Notes: generated by a model not told the origin, from the letters alone. A DNA stretch of 64,000 nt from Rhodospirillaceae bacterium (GCA_019694335.1 JAIBCD010000006.1:1-64000), one strand, 5' to 3'; shown: positions 44,108-54,768, counted from the first letter of the stretch. Translations and numbers: made by a program.

Positions 44108-44156
44108 GAGCGCGATCCGGAAAAGTGGTTCCCGGCTTTCCGCCCAGATCACGCTC
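44108..44156. repeat. Palindromic intergenic repeat of the GATCCGGAAAAGTGG type
   Basis: Outer arms GAGCGCGATC (44108-44117) and GATCACGCTC (44147-44156) pair at 9 of 10 positions; inside, CCGGAAAAG and CCGGCTTTCCG form a second imperfect dyad. The sequence closely resembles a short palindromic element that recurs many times in Rhizobiales and related genomes. It lies just upstream of rnpB. Confidence 0.6.
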
Positions 44157-44188
44157 CAACAAGAAACCTGGCGCGCGGTTCACATGCT

Positions 44189-44941
44189 CTAACCCCGCGC
44201 TTCCGCGTAGCGGACGTCGACCGCGGCCAGGATGGCGGCGGTTTCCAGGTCGAGGATTCCGTCGACCTGCCCCGGCCTGAACCGGCGCTGGAAGGCGGCG
44301 ATGACATCGGTGGCGGCCGAACTGGGATCGAGCAAGTCGGCGCCGAGAATCTCGGTCACCGGCACCGGGTATCCGATCTCCGACAAGCGCCGGAAGGCGG
44401 CGGCGAGGTCCGGCACGCCCGGCAGGGGCAGGGTAGGTTCAGGCCACAGGCCGATGCCGGCGGCGGCCAACCGCTGCCACGGAAACAGTTCGCCGGGGTC
44501 GATCTTGCGCCCGGGTGCGATATCGGAATGTCCGACCACGTTGTCCGGCGCGATGCCGTGACGGGCGATAATGTCGGCCGACAGTTCGATCAGCGCTTCG
44601 ATCTGTACGTCCGGGAACGCACGGTAGCCATGATCGTGGCCGGGATTGACGATCTCGATGCCGACGGAGGTCGAGTTGATGTCGCGCACGCCGCGCCAGA
44701 ACGACTTCCCTGCGTGCCAGGCGCGTTTGTCTTCGCCCACCAGGCGCGTGATGGCGCCGTCTTCGTCGAGCAGATAGTGAGCGCTCACCTGCGCGGTGGG
44801 ATCGGCGAGGCGTGCGAGCGCCGCGGCGGCGGAGTGCATGCCGGTGTAATGGAACACCAGGTGACGAACGCCGGTCTTGCCGTCCACGGCCTGGCGGTCG
44901 CCGGAATTGGGAGAGATCCGCTCGATGATGCGTAGCGCCAT
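44189..44941 (-). CDS. N-acetylmuramoyl-L-alanine amidase (AmiD/AmpD family)
   Basis: 250 residues. An amidase_2 domain cleaves the bond between MurNAc and L-Ala: zinc ligands His in LVFHYTG and the His and Asp pair in VVGHSDIAPGRKIDPG, with RAWHAGKSFW between. A C-terminal peptidoglycan-binding-like domain (about 185-245) follows. No signal peptide is visible, so it could be a cytoplasmic AmpD-like recycling enzyme, although the two-domain layout is that of AmiD. It lies between rpoH and rnpB, close to the wall-synthesis cluster. Confidence 0.88.
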   Translation of the reverse strand: MALRIIERISPNSGDRQAVDGKTGVRHLVFHYTGMHSAAAALARLADPTAQVSAHYLLDEDGAITRLVGEDKRAWHAGKSFWRGVRDINSTSVGIEIVNPGHDHGYRAFPDVQIEALIELSADIIARHGIAPDNVVGHSDIAPGRKIDPGELFPWQRLAAAGIGLWPEPTLPLPGVPDLAAAFRRLSEIGYPVPVTEILGADLLDPSSAATDVIAAFQRRFRPGQVDGILDLETAAILAAVDVRYAEARG

Positions 44942-44980
44942 GCGGCTGGTCTAGTTGATTTGAAAGGCGGGTGCAAAGCC

Positions 44981-45877
44981 TCACGTCTGGTGCTGCAGCT
45001 TGGGCCGCACGTAGTGGCGCAGCTTGTCGAGGGCCTTGGATTCGATCTGGCGCACGCGTTCGGCGGTGAGGCCATAAGCGGTGGCGAGCTTGGCCAGGGT
45101 GGCGGGGCGGTCGTTGAGATAGCGCCGCGTGACGATCTCCTTCTCGCGCCGGTCAAGGCGGCCCAGTGCTTCCTTCAATACGTCCGCGTGCCAGCGCTGT
45201 TCGTCCGAGGCGATGAAGGCGTCCTCGGGCGTGGGCGCGGTATCGGCCAGGATCTCGCCGAAGGTGAGGCTGCCGCCGCCCGGCACCGGCTGGTGGATGG
45301 AGACGTCGTTGGCCGACATGCGCTGGTCCATGGCCACCACGTTGGCGGTCGATACCTGGAAGCGCTGGGCGATCGTCTCGATCGCGTCGTCGTCGAGATA
45401 ACGCGTGCCGTCGGCCTGGATTTGCTGTTTGGCGCGGCGCAGGTTGAAGAACAGCCGCTTCTTGGCCGCGCCGTTGCCGACCTTGATCAACGACCAGGTC
45501 TGGAGGATGAAATTCAGCATCGCCGCCTTGATCCACCAGCGGGCATAGGTGGAGAAGCGGAAGCCTTTGTCCGGCGCGAACCGTTCGGTTGACTGCAACA
45601 GGCCCAGGTTGCCTTCGCCGATCAGGTCGGGCAGCGGCACGCCGTAACCGGCGTAGCGTTGCGCCATCTTCGGCACCAGGCGCAGATGCGCGCCGATCAG
45701 GGCGTCGAAGGCGGCGCGGTCGCCGCGTTCGTACCAGCGGGCGAGCAGCGTGCGTTCCTCGGCCTCGGACAAAACCGGATAGGACTTGATGCGCGTGAGG
45801 TAGGGCGTCTGCTCCGGGCGCGCGGCCAGAGACCGCATCCGGGAAGGCGCGCTGAAAGCGGTAGAGCGAGAAGTCAT
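44981..45877 (-). CDS. rpoH: RNA polymerase sigma-32 (heat-shock) factor RpoH
   Basis: A 298-residue group 3 sigma factor. Region 2 reads LPDLIGEGNLGLLQSTERF and FRFSTYARWWIKAAM; the RpoH box appears as KKRLFFNLRRAK at about 138-149, which sets it apart from RpoD; region 4 has the helix-turn-helix LATAYGLTAERVRQIES. It directs transcription of heat-shock genes. Alphaproteobacteria often carry two or more rpoH genes, so this may be one of several. It is divergent from an acyl-CoA dehydrogenase gene with a 228-base gap holding two hairpins near its own leader (45900-45960). Confidence 0.92.
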   Translation of the reverse strand: MTSRSTAFSAPSRMRSLAARPEQTPYLTRIKSYPVLSEAEERTLLARWYERGDRAAFDALIGAHLRLVPKMAQRYAGYGVPLPDLIGEGNLGLLQSTERFAPDKGFRFSTYARWWIKAAMLNFILQTWSLIKVGNGAAKKRLFFNLRRAKQQIQADGTRYLDDDAIETIAQRFQVSTANVVAMDQRMSANDVSIHQPVPGGGSLTFGEILADTAPTPEDAFIASDEQRWHADVLKEALGRLDRREKEIVTRRYLNDRPATLAKLATAYGLTAERVRQIESKALDKLRHYVRPKLQHQT

Positions 45878-46105
45878 GAATGGTCGTCCCTGACATCAAG
45901 GCGGCGCCCCGTCCGGCGCCACTCGGAACAACGCGAAACCGGCGGAAATGATCCGGTTTGCAATTCAAAAAGCGGGCTGTTTTAATCGCTGGGAGACTGG
46001 GAATGACGCCGAATCACAGGGAAATCGGCCTAAAAATGGGCGTCCCCGGCGTGATGAGACCGCTGTAATGTAACCACCAGCCTAGTCGCCGAAGGGGAAA
46101 ACACG

Positions 46106-47887
46106 ATGACGACTTACACCGCGCCGTTGCGCGATATGCGGTTCGTTCTGCACGAGCTGTTCGACGCGCCCACCAAGCTGACGGCTTTGCCCGGCATGGA
46201 AGATGCGTCGGCCGACGTCATGGATGCGGTGCTCGATGAGTGCGCCAAGCTGTGCGAGGAGGTGCTGTTCCCGCTCAACCAGACCGGGGACCAGGTGGGC
46301 TGCACCATCAAGGACGGTGCGGTCACCACGCCGCCCGGCTTCAAGGAAGCTTATGCCCAATACGCCGCCGGCGGCTGGTGCGGCCTGACGGCGAGCCCGG
46401 AGTTCGGCGGGCAGGGGCTGCCCGAAACCCTCGACTGCCTGGTGGCGGAGATGATCGGGTCGGCCAATCTTTCGCTCGGCCTCTATCCCGGCCTGACCCA
46501 GGGCACGATCCTGGCGCTTTCGGCGCTGGGCACGCCCGAACAGAAAAAGACCTATCTGCCGAAACTGATCGGCGGCACCTGGCAGGGCACCATGTGCCTG
46601 ACGGAATCCCATGCCGGATCCGACCTCGGCCTGCTGCGCACCAAGGCGGTGCCCAACGGCGACGGCTCCTACAGCGTCACCGGCACCAAGATCTTCATAT
46701 CCGCCGGCGAACACGACATGGTCGAGAACATCGTGCACCTGGTGCTGGCACGTTTGCCGGATGCGCCCGAAGGCAGCCGCGGGATCTCGATGTTCCTGGT
46801 GCCGAAATTCTTCCCCAAGGCCGACGGCTCGCCGGGCGAACGCAACGCGGTCGCGGCTGGCTCCATCGAGCACAAGATGGGCATGAAGGCCTCGGTCACC
46901 TGTGTCATGAATTTCGATGGCGCCAAGGGCTGGCTGGTGGGCGAAGCGCACAAGGGCCTCGCCGGCATGTTCGTGATGATGAACAAGGAGCGCCTGTTCG
47001 TGGGCGGGCAGGGGCTGTCGCAGGCCGAAGTCGCCTATCAGAGCGCCGCGGCCTATGCGAAGGACCGCTTGCAGGGCCGCGCCGCCACCGGACCGGCGCG
47101 CCCCGACAAACCCGCCGATCCCATCATCGTTCATCCCGACATCCGCAACCGCCTGATGTTCGCGCGCTCGATCATCGAAGCCGAGCGCGCGCTGACGGTG
47201 TGGACGCATATGAATGTCGACATCGCGCACCATCACGCCGACAAGGCCGCGCGCCAGCAGGCCGACGACATGGTGGGCTTGATGACCCCGATCGTCAAAG
47301 CCGCGGGCACCGGCTTCGGATCCGAAATCACCAACGCCTGCCTGCAGGCCTTCGGCGGCCACGGCTATATCCGCGAGCACGGCATGGAGCAGCTGGTGCG
47401 CGATGTGCGCATCACCGAGATCTATGAAGGCACCAACACCATCCAGGCGCTCGACCTGGTGGGCCGCAAGCTCGGGATCGAGGGCGGCCGCCTGTTCAAG
47501 GGCTGGGTGGCGCGGGTGAACGACGACCTCAAGCGTGTGGAGGGGCGTAACGACCTCGCGGATTTCTCCGGGCCCGTGAAGGACGCCGTGAAACGCCTGG
47601 CCGATTGCACCGAATGGCTGAACGAGGAATCCAAGCGCGATCCCAACGCCAAGGGTGCGGCCGCCAACGAATACCTGCGCCTGTTCGCGTTGACGGTGTT
47701 CGCCTGGATCTGGCTGCTGACCGCCGAGAAAGCCATCGCCAACAAGAGCGGCGACGGCTTCTATGCCGCCAAGCTCGACGTCGGCCGCTATTTCATGAAG
47801 CGTGTCCTGCCCCAGACCTTGAGCCTCGATGCGATTGTCCGTTCCGGCAGCACCGCGATGATGGCTTTGGCGGAGGCCGCGTTCTGA
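46106..47887 (+). CDS. Acyl-CoA dehydrogenase, FadE/DmdC-like long form
   Basis: A 593-residue flavoprotein of the long acyl-CoA dehydrogenase group, with an extra N-terminal segment (TYTAPLRDMRFVLHEL) and a C-terminal domain. FAD and substrate segments MCLTESHAGSDLGLLRT and ITNACLQAFGGHGYI are present, and the catalytic Glu is in EIYEGTNTIQALDL. Members oxidise fatty acyl-CoAs or, in DmdC, methylmercaptopropionyl-CoA; the substrate cannot be set here. The ribosome site AAGGGGA precedes the ATG. A small exported protein follows after 7 bases. Confidence 0.92.
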   Translation: MTTYTAPLRDMRFVLHELFDAPTKLTALPGMEDASADVMDAVLDECAKLCEEVLFPLNQTGDQVGCTIKDGAVTTPPGFKEAYAQYAAGGWCGLTASPEFGGQGLPETLDCLVAEMIGSANLSLGLYPGLTQGTILALSALGTPEQKKTYLPKLIGGTWQGTMCLTESHAGSDLGLLRTKAVPNGDGSYSVTGTKIFISAGEHDMVENIVHLVLARLPDAPEGSRGISMFLVPKFFPKADGSPGERNAVAAGSIEHKMGMKASVTCVMNFDGAKGWLVGEAHKGLAGMFVMMNKERLFVGGQGLSQAEVAYQSAAAYAKDRLQGRAATGPARPDKPADPIIVHPDIRNRLMFARSIIEAERALTVWTHMNVDIAHHHADKAARQQADDMVGLMTPIVKAAGTGFGSEITNACLQAFGGHGYIREHGMEQLVRDVRITEIYEGTNTIQALDLVGRKLGIEGGRLFKGWVARVNDDLKRVEGRNDLADFSGPVKDAVKRLADCTEWLNEESKRDPNAKGAAANEYLRLFALTVFAWIWLLTAEKAIANKSGDGFYAAKLDVGRYFMKRVLPQTLSLDAIVRSGSTAMMALAEAAF

Positions 47888-47894
47888 CGCCGGC

Positions 47895-48287
47895 ATGCGG
47901 TGGTGGATTTACGCCGCGCTGATCGCCGGAGTCAGTGACTACGCCGGCGCGGCCGAGCCGCGGCCGGTACGCGTTTATGGCTATCAGGATGCGTTGAGCA
48001 CGGAGTTCGCGCGCGGGCTGACGCAGGCGCTCATCGTGCTCGGGGGATTTACCCGTGCGCCCGAGCAGCAGCCGGCCACCCAACTCAGTCTGCTGTTGGG
48101 CCGGAACATCAGCGTCTTGTCCGGAAATCCGCGCCTCATTCGCTATGACATCGAGTTCCGGGATTCGGACGGGGCGACGCTGGGCTATATTTCCGACACC
48201 TGCCAGAAAGTGCAATTCACGGGCTGCTTCGCGCCGGTGGTCGCGCGGGCCCGGCAAATCTCCGACGCCATGCCCGCCAAGCGGTGA
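47895..48287 (+). CDS. Small exported protein of unknown function
   Basis: 130 residues, not recognised. The first 20 (MRWWIYAALIAGVSDYAGAA) look like a signal peptide cleaved before EPRPVRVY. Two cysteines near the C-terminus (TCQKVQFTGCF) could form a disulfide in the periplasm. It starts 7 bases after the acyl-CoA dehydrogenase stop, so it is probably cotranscribed, but the ribosome site is poorly placed. The frame is convergent with the ribbon-helix-helix gene. Codon use looks like its neighbours. Confidence 0.6.
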   Translation: MRWWIYAALIAGVSDYAGAAEPRPVRVYGYQDALSTEFARGLTQALIVLGGFTRAPEQQPATQLSLLLGRNISVLSGNPRLIRYDIEFRDSDGATLGYISDTCQKVQFTGCFAPVVARARQISDAMPAKR

Positions 48288-48302
48288 GGGTGAGCGCCGG
48301 AA

Positions 48303-48518
48303 TTAATTGTACCGCTGCAGCGCGCGCAGCACATAAACGCGGATCGCGCTGGAGAGATTGCCGGCGCGGTCCTTGTCGATTTCGGCGATCAATTGGTTGA
48401 CCGAGAGTTTTTTCTGCGCGGCGATTTCGCGCAACGCGTCCCAGAACGGCGCTTCGATGGAGACGCTGGTGCGGTGGCCGTCGATATCCACGGAACGCTT
48501 CTTCAGCCCGTCAGGCAT
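48303..48518 (-). CDS. Ribbon-helix-helix domain protein
   Basis: 71 residues. A basic start ([22 protein letters not shown]) gives the DNA-contacting strand of a ribbon-helix-helix fold, then two helices ([14 protein letters not shown] and [13 protein letters not shown]). It matches the RHH_4-type small proteins found after fumC in many Alphaproteobacteria. DNA binding is inferred from the fold; the target is unknown. Its start overlaps the fumC stop by 8 bases, so it depends on fumC translation. Confidence 0.83.
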   Translation of the reverse strand: MPDGLKKRSVDIDGHRTSVSIEAPFWDALREIAAQKKLSVNQLIAEIDKDRAGNLSSAIRVYVLRALQRYN

Positions 48519-49902
48519 GGGGTGCGATCATGTCTCCCGGCTTGACCCAGGCGTCGAACTGCGCGGCGGTGACATAGCCGAGCGCCAAGGCCGCCGCGCG
48601 CAGCGTGGTGCCTTCGGCGTGCGCCTTCTTGGCGATGGACGCCGCCTTGTCGTAGCCGATATGCGGATTCAGCGCCGTCACCAGCATCAACGAATTTTCC
48701 AGGTGCTGCGCGATCACGGCGGTATTGGGTTTGATGCCGACGGCGCAATGCTTGTTGAAGCTGACCGCGGCGTCGGTGAGCAGGCGGATCGACTGCAGCA
48801 CGTTGTAGACGATCACCGGCTTGAACACGTTGAGTTCGAGGTGGCCGTGGGAGCCGGCCACCGACACGGCCACCGCGTTGCCCATCACCTGGGCGCAGAC
48901 CATGGTCATGGCCTCGACCTGGGTCGGGTTGACCTTGCCCGGCATGATCGACGAGCCCGGTTCGTTCTCCGGCAGGATCAGTTCGGCCAGGCCCGAGCGC
49001 GGGCCGGACGCCAGCAGGCGGATGTCGTTGCCGATCTTCATCAGCGATATGGCGATGGTGTTGAGGGCCCCCGCCACTTCCACCATGGCGTCATGGCTGC
49101 CCATGGCCTCGAAGGTGTTCACCGCCGGCCAGAACGGCAAGTCGGTCAGGCCGCGCAGCTCCATGCAGAATTTGTCGGCGAAGCCCTTTTTGGCGTTGAG
49201 TCCGGTGCCGACCGCGGTGCCGCCCTGGGCGAGGCGATAGAGGCGCGGCAAGGTCGCCTTGATGCGCTCTATCGAAAGACCGATCTGGGTGACGTAGCCG
49301 GAGAATTCCTGGCCGAGGGTGAGGGGCGTCGCATCCTGCAAATGTGTGCGCCCGATCTTCACGATGCCCGCGAAGTCATCGGCTTTGTTGTCGAAGGTGC
49401 CCTGCAGCCGTTCCAGCGCCGGCATCAGCTTGCCGGTCAGCTCGCGCGCCACCGCGATATGCATCACCGCCGGGAAGCTGTCATTGGACGACTGGCAGCG
49501 GTTGACGTGGTCGTTGGGATGGACCGGCGTTTTCCCGCCGCGGCCCTTGCCGAGCATTTCGTTGGCGCGGCCCGCGATCACCTCGTTGGCGTTCATATTG
49601 GTCTGGGTGCCGGAACCGGTCTGCCAGACCACCAGCGGGAATTCGTCATCGAGCTTGCCGTCGGCCACTTCGCTCGCGGCGGCGACAATCGCATCGGCGA
49701 TGTCGGCCGGCAGTTCGCCCAGTGTTTTGTTGGCGAGAGCGGCGGCTTTTTTCTGAAGGCCGAAAGCGCGGATCAGCGGCAGCGGCATGCGCTCGGTGCC
49801 GATCTTGAAATGCTCGAAGCTGCGCTGGGTCTGGGCGCCCCAGTAGCGGTCGGCGGGCACCTCGATTTTGCCCATGCTGTCGGTCTCGGTACGGGTGGTC
49901 AT
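48511..49902 (-). CDS. fumC: Class II fumarate hydratase FumC
   Basis: 463 residues, the standard length of the iron-free, oxygen-stable fumarase of the TCA cycle. The superfamily signature [13 protein letters not shown] is at about 318-330 and the N-terminal [20 protein letters not shown] is characteristic. Also visible are [11 protein letters not shown] and [20 protein letters not shown]. It overlaps the hydrolase gene upstream by 4 bases and the RHH gene downstream by 8. A class I fumarase is encoded about 750 bases upstream. Confidence 0.96.
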   Translation of the reverse strand: MTTRTETDSMGKIEVPADRYWGAQTQRSFEHFKIGTERMPLPLIRAFGLQKKAAALANKTLGELPADIADAIVAAASEVADGKLDDEFPLVVWQTGSGTQTNMNANEVIAGRANEMLGKGRGGKTPVHPNDHVNRCQSSNDSFPAVMHIAVARELTGKLMPALERLQGTFDNKADDFAGIVKIGRTHLQDATPLTLGQEFSGYVTQIGLSIERIKATLPRLYRLAQGGTAVGTGLNAKKGFADKFCMELRGLTDLPFWPAVNTFEAMGSHDAMVEVAGALNTIAISLMKIGNDIRLLASGPRSGLAELILPENEPGSSIMPGKVNPTQVEAMTMVCAQVMGNAVAVSVAGSHGHLELNVFKPVIVYNVLQSIRLLTDAAVSFNKHCAVGIKPNTAVIAQHLENSLMLVTALNPHIGYDKAASIAKKAHAEGTTLRAAALALGYVTAAQFDAWVKPGDMIAPHA

Positions 49903-50543
49903 CGGTCCCTCTTTTTGGCGGCTGCCAAGGGTTCAAGAAACCGCCCCGCCGCGTCAAGGGCCGCCGCGAGGTTTTCCGCATGTGTCAGGCCCGAGGCCTT
50001 GCGCGGTTTCAGGTCGTGGTCGCCGTCCTCGGCCCAGGACAGGCGGATTTTCCGCGAAAGCGGCAGCGCCGTAACAAAGGATTTGTTGCCCATGGGGTCG
50101 CGCGTGCCTTGGCAAATCAGCGCCGGGGTCTTGAGCACGGCGAGATGCGCGGTGCGTTTGGGATTTTCCTTTCCGCCCATGCCGACGAAAGGGTAGCCGA
50201 GACACAGGAGCCCGGCGGCGCCGACGTCATCGGCGATCAGGCTGGCCATGCGTCCGCCCATGGACTTGCCGCCGATCACGAACGGGCTTTTGAGTCCGGC
50301 GGTCGCGTTTCGCCAGCAATCGAGCAGCATGGGTTCGCGGTCCGGGGGCTTGCGCTTGCCGGTCCGGCGTGCCGCCATGTAGGGGAATTCGAACCGCCCG
50401 ACCCCGAAGCCCCGCTCCGCCAACCCTTCCGCGAAGAAGGTCATGAACGGCGTGTCCATGGGGGCGCCGGCGCCGTGGGCAAGCACCACGGTGAGCGCTG
50501 CGCGCGCCGGCCCGTTCCACAGCATGTCCGGTGTCGTGATCAT
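49899..50543 (-). CDS. Alpha/beta-hydrolase family protein (KANL3/Tex30-like)
   Basis: 214 residues with an alpha/beta-hydrolase core: [14 protein letters not shown] near the oxyanion hole, nucleophile elbow GKSMGGR (Ser at about 109), Asp in [10 protein letters not shown] and a late His in [11 protein letters not shown], a complete possible triad. It belongs to the small dienelactone-hydrolase-like group of unknown substrate. It is coupled to fumC by a 4-base overlap, which is probably only an operon convenience. ATG 50543 is used; a second ATG lies six codons in. Confidence 0.8.
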   Translation of the reverse strand: MITTPDMLWNGPARAALTVVLAHGAGAPMDTPFMTFFAEGLAERGFGVGRFEFPYMAARRTGKRKPPDREPMLLDCWRNATAGLKSPFVIGGKSMGGRMASLIADDVGAAGLLCLGYPFVGMGGKENPKRTAHLAVLKTPALICQGTRDPMGNKSFVTALPLSRKIRLSWAEDGDHDLKPRKASGLTHAENLAAALDAAGRFLEPLAAAKKRDR

Positions 50544-50653
50544 TGGCCCGACAGTACTGGAAGCTGTTCGTTTATCCAGCCTTGCAGAACCGGGAGGTGA
50601 AACGCATGTCGTTCCCGCCCGGCATCACCAGGAGCCTGCTGATCCCGTGAACC

Positions 50654-52267
<1,614 letters not shown>

Positions 52268-52314
52268 CGGTCAGATCCTGTATTTGAAGAATGATGCGGG
52301 CATGAGGCCCGGAC

Positions 52315-52887
52315 TTATTTTTTCCGAAAGGCGTCGAGCGTCACGACCTTGCCGGCGGGGGATTCTTCCGGGACCGCGGCTGGCCCGCTCGATTTGGAAG
52401 CGGGAAGCGGCGCCGCGCCGGCGGTCTTCAGGCGCTGGGTGACCTTGGCGGAATCGATCGCGCCGATCTCCTCGACCGGCGGATCGCCCGCGTCGTCGTC
52501 CTCGTCGTCGGCGTTGTCCGCCTGTTCCTCGAACTCGACGTGGAATTGCAGGCCGAATTTCGCATGCGGATCGGCGAAGGCGGTGACCGCCGCGAACGGG
52601 ATCGACAGCCGCTGGCTCACGCCGGAGAACGACAGGGTGATCTCGAAATGCTCATCGAGCACCTTCAGATCCCAGAACTGGTGCTGGAGCACGATGGTCA
52701 TCTCGCTCGGGTGAAGCGCCTTGAGCGAACTCGCGATATCCACGTCCGGGTGCGTGGTGTCGAAGGTGATGTAGAAGTGATGCGCGCCGGGGAGCCCCTG
52801 CGCTTCGGTGATTTCCAGGGCCTGGCGCAGCACGCCGCGCAGGGCGTCCTCCACCATCCGCTCGTAACTCAAGGATGTAATAGCCAT
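52315..52887 (-). CDS. sspB: ClpXP adaptor SspB (alpha type)
   Basis: A 190-residue adaptor that binds the ssrA tag and brings tagged proteins to ClpXP. The N-terminal folded domain (SLSYERMVEDALRGVLRQAL to about 120) binds tags; an acidic linker with a DDEDDD run follows; the C-terminal VVTLDAFRKK is the ClpX-binding peptide. Ribosome site GGGGAAAA precedes the ATG. It lies about 90 bases downstream of the ssrA gene on the same strand, so tag maker and tag reader are neighbours. Confidence 0.92.
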   Translation of the reverse strand: MAITSLSYERMVEDALRGVLRQALEITEAQGLPGAHHFYITFDTTHPDVDIASSLKALHPSEMTIVLQHQFWDLKVLDEHFEITLSFSGVSQRLSIPFAAVTAFADPHAKFGLQFHVEFEEQADNADDEDDDAGDPPVEEIGAIDSAKVTQRLKTAGAAPLPASKSSGPAAVPEESPAGKVVTLDAFRKK

Positions 52888-52979
52888 TGGTGTATTTTCC
52901 CCGGGCTGACGCGCCGGTTCAATGCATAAAAGATTGAAAATTGCTCCGAGGAAAGCGAGGAGCGGGGCTAGATGAAAGT

Positions 52980-53279
52980 GGGGGGCTTCTGTTGCCCGGT
53001 GCCCCCCGAACCGCGCTTTGGACGTGTTTACCTAGCGGCCGTTAGGCAGCGAGGCGGACGTCCTCAACGAGTGCAACGTTGTCGTTGGCACTTTTAGATA
53101 TGGCCCGATAACGGCGGAACCATGCCGGGAACAGCTACCGTCTTTACTGCGCACGTCGAGCCTGTGTCGCCCCCATGAGTCCCTGAAGATCAGGGGAAAT
53201 GGTGGAGGCGCCGGGTACTGCCCCCGGGTCCGCTACGCCTATGCCACAGCAGGTTTAGCGCCATAGCCGCTTGCGCGGC
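52980..53279 (-). ncRNA. ssrA: Permuted two-piece tmRNA
   Basis: Gene order is acceptor piece first. The acceptor piece ends in GCGCCTCCACCA with encoded CCA (53200-53202). After a short removed spacer with hairpin CCCTGA/TCAGGG (53181-53195), the coding piece begins GGGGGCGACACAGGCTCGAC (53155-53174). Its first seven bases pair with the acceptor end, with G3-U70, the alanyl-tRNA identity pair. The tag frame at 53042-53089 reads ANDNVALVEDVRLAA and TAA. A hairpin GGGGGGC/GCCCCCC (52980-53007) marks the end. tmRNA frees stalled ribosomes and tags the product for ClpXP. Confidence 0.93.
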
Positions 53280-53285
53280 GTCCTT

Positions 53286-53314
53286 AATATAGGTGCGAAC
53301 GCCGCTTTTGGCAA
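53286..53314 (-). promoter_or_regulatory. Predicted ssrA promoter
   Basis: Minus-strand TTGCCA (53309-53314), 17-base spacer, TATATT (53286-53291). The expected start, near 53279, is the 5' end of the acceptor piece. This also argues against the longer thyA frame beginning at 53293. Confidence 0.6.
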
Positions 53315-53343
53315 AGCCGTCCCTAGGGGGTATAACCAGGAGC

Positions 53344-54138
53344 ATGCAGCAATATCTTGATCTCCTCGACCATGTCTTGAGGACCGGGACACGTAAATCG
53401 GACCGCACCGGCACCGGCACCTACAGTGTGTTCGGTCACCAGATGCGCTTCGATCTCGCCGCAGGTTTTCCGGCGATCACCACCAAGAAACTGCACCTCA
53501 AGTCCATCGTCCACGAACTGCTCTGGTTCCTGAAAGGCGAGACCAACGTGCGCTACCTCAACGCGCATGGCGTCTCGATCTGGAACGAATGGGCTGACGA
53601 GAACGGCGACCTGGGCCCGGTCTACGGCTCCCAGTGGCGCTCCTGGCCGTCACCGGACGGGCGCAAGATCGACCAGATCGCCAATGTGGTGAGCAGCCTG
53701 CTCACCAATCCCGACAGCCGCCGGCATATCGTCAGCGCCTGGAATCCGGCGGAAGTGGACGAGATGGCGCTGCCGCCGTGCCACTGCCTGTTTCAGTTCT
53801 ATGTCGCGGACGGAAAGCTCTCCTGCCAGCTCTACCAGCGCAGTGCCGACATTTTCCTGGGCGTACCGTTCAACATCGCGTCCTACGCGCTGCTGACCAT
53901 GATGATGGCGCAGGTGACGGGCCTGAAGCCGGGTGAGTTCGTCCATACCTTCGGCGATGCCCATCTCTACGTGAACCACATCGAGCAGGCCCAGATCCAA
54001 CTCGGCCGCGCGCCGCGCCCGCTGCCGGAGATGAAGATCAACTCGGCCGTCGGCGACATCTTCGGCTTCCGCTACGAGGACTTCACCCTCGAGGGCTACA
54101 ATCCCCACCCGCATATCGCGGCCAAGGTCGCGGTCTAG
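53344..54138 (+). CDS. thyA: Thymidylate synthase ThyA
   Basis: 264 residues from ATG 53344, exactly the usual ThyA length, with the conserved opening [12 protein letters not shown]; an upstream GTG at 53293 would add residues foreign to the family. Catalytic Cys is in [11 protein letters not shown], the dUMP-binding [20 protein letters not shown] follows, and [16 protein letters not shown] is conserved. It makes dTMP from dUMP and methylene-THF, leaving DHF that FolA recycles. It is divergent from ssrA. Confidence 0.97.
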   Translation: MQQYLDLLDHVLRTGTRKSDRTGTGTYSVFGHQMRFDLAAGFPAITTKKLHLKSIVHELLWFLKGETNVRYLNAHGVSIWNEWADENGDLGPVYGSQWRSWPSPDGRKIDQIANVVSSLLTNPDSRRHIVSAWNPAEVDEMALPPCHCLFQFYVADGKLSCQLYQRSADIFLGVPFNIASYALLTMMMAQVTGLKPGEFVHTFGDAHLYVNHIEQAQIQLGRAPRPLPEMKINSAVGDIFGFRYEDFTLEGYNPHPHIAAKVAV

Positions 54139-54153
54139 CCCTTCCCCCAAAGA

Positions 54154-54185
54154 AAAACGCCGCCCGGGATACCGGGCGGCGTTTT
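54154..54185. terminator. Bidirectional terminator between thyA and a small exported protein gene
   Basis: AAAACGCCGCCCGG and CCGGGCGGCGTTTT form a perfect 14-bp stem with a GATA loop. A-run and T-run flank it on both strands, so it can end both convergent messages. Confidence 0.9.
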
Positions 54186-54206
54186 CGTTCTCCGAAGAAG
54201 CGCTGC

Positions 54207-54488
54207 TTACTTCTTCTTGTTCTTGGACTGATAGGCGTCAATGACGGCGTTCATGGCGTCGTCGGCGGCTTTGTATTCCTTCACGACGCATTCGTTGAAC
54301 TTCTGGAAGTCCTTCTGATAGGCGTCATAATCCTTCACCACGGCGTCAATTTCCTTGCTGGTCAGCTTCGCGCCGTCAGCAGGAATCGCCGGGGGCTTGG
54401 GCTGGGCCGGGCAGTCGGCCAGCGCCACGCCGCTCACGCCGCTGATCATGATCGCCGCGAGGGCCGCAGTGCGCAGTGTCTTGGTCAT
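54207..54488 (-). CDS. Small exported protein of unknown function
   Basis: 93 residues from ATG 54488, which follows GGGAGAA and opens with a clear signal peptide (MTKTLRTAALAAIMISGVSG, cleaved after ALA). The mature ~70 residues (DCPAQPKPPAIPADGAKLTS onward) are Lys- and Asp-rich with a likely helical hairpin and two cysteines, one at the mature N-terminus and one in NECVVKEY. It ends in KNKKK. Not recognised. It has its own terminator and is convergent with thyA, so it is an independent unit. Confidence 0.75.
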   Translation of the reverse strand: MTKTLRTAALAAIMISGVSGVALADCPAQPKPPAIPADGAKLTSKEIDAVVKDYDAYQKDFQKFNECVVKEYKAADDAMNAVIDAYQSKNKKK

Positions 54489-54768
54489 CTTGTTCTCCCT
54501 GAGATCGTAAAATCGTTGATCGTAAAATCGTTGCGTCAAAACTGTTGCCCGTAGCGGGGGCTTTCGGGCGACAGGAGCGCTCTCGCCAGCGCCCGCCGGG
54601 GCCATGGTCTAGGTCGTGGCGGCCCAATCAGCGGCGGAAATCAGTGTAACATGCGACTTTCGTGCACGTCAGGTCATTTCCGCAACCTTTACAATGGCTC
54701 CTCCCGCTTTTTCAAGCGCCAGCAAATGCGCTAGTAACGCCGGTATGACGGATGAAAAGGGCGCCGGT

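Noticed and set aside
53190..53420. 76-codon minus-strand frame near thyA
   Set aside because: It overlaps the tmRNA acceptor piece and the thyA start; no ribosome site and no homology pattern.
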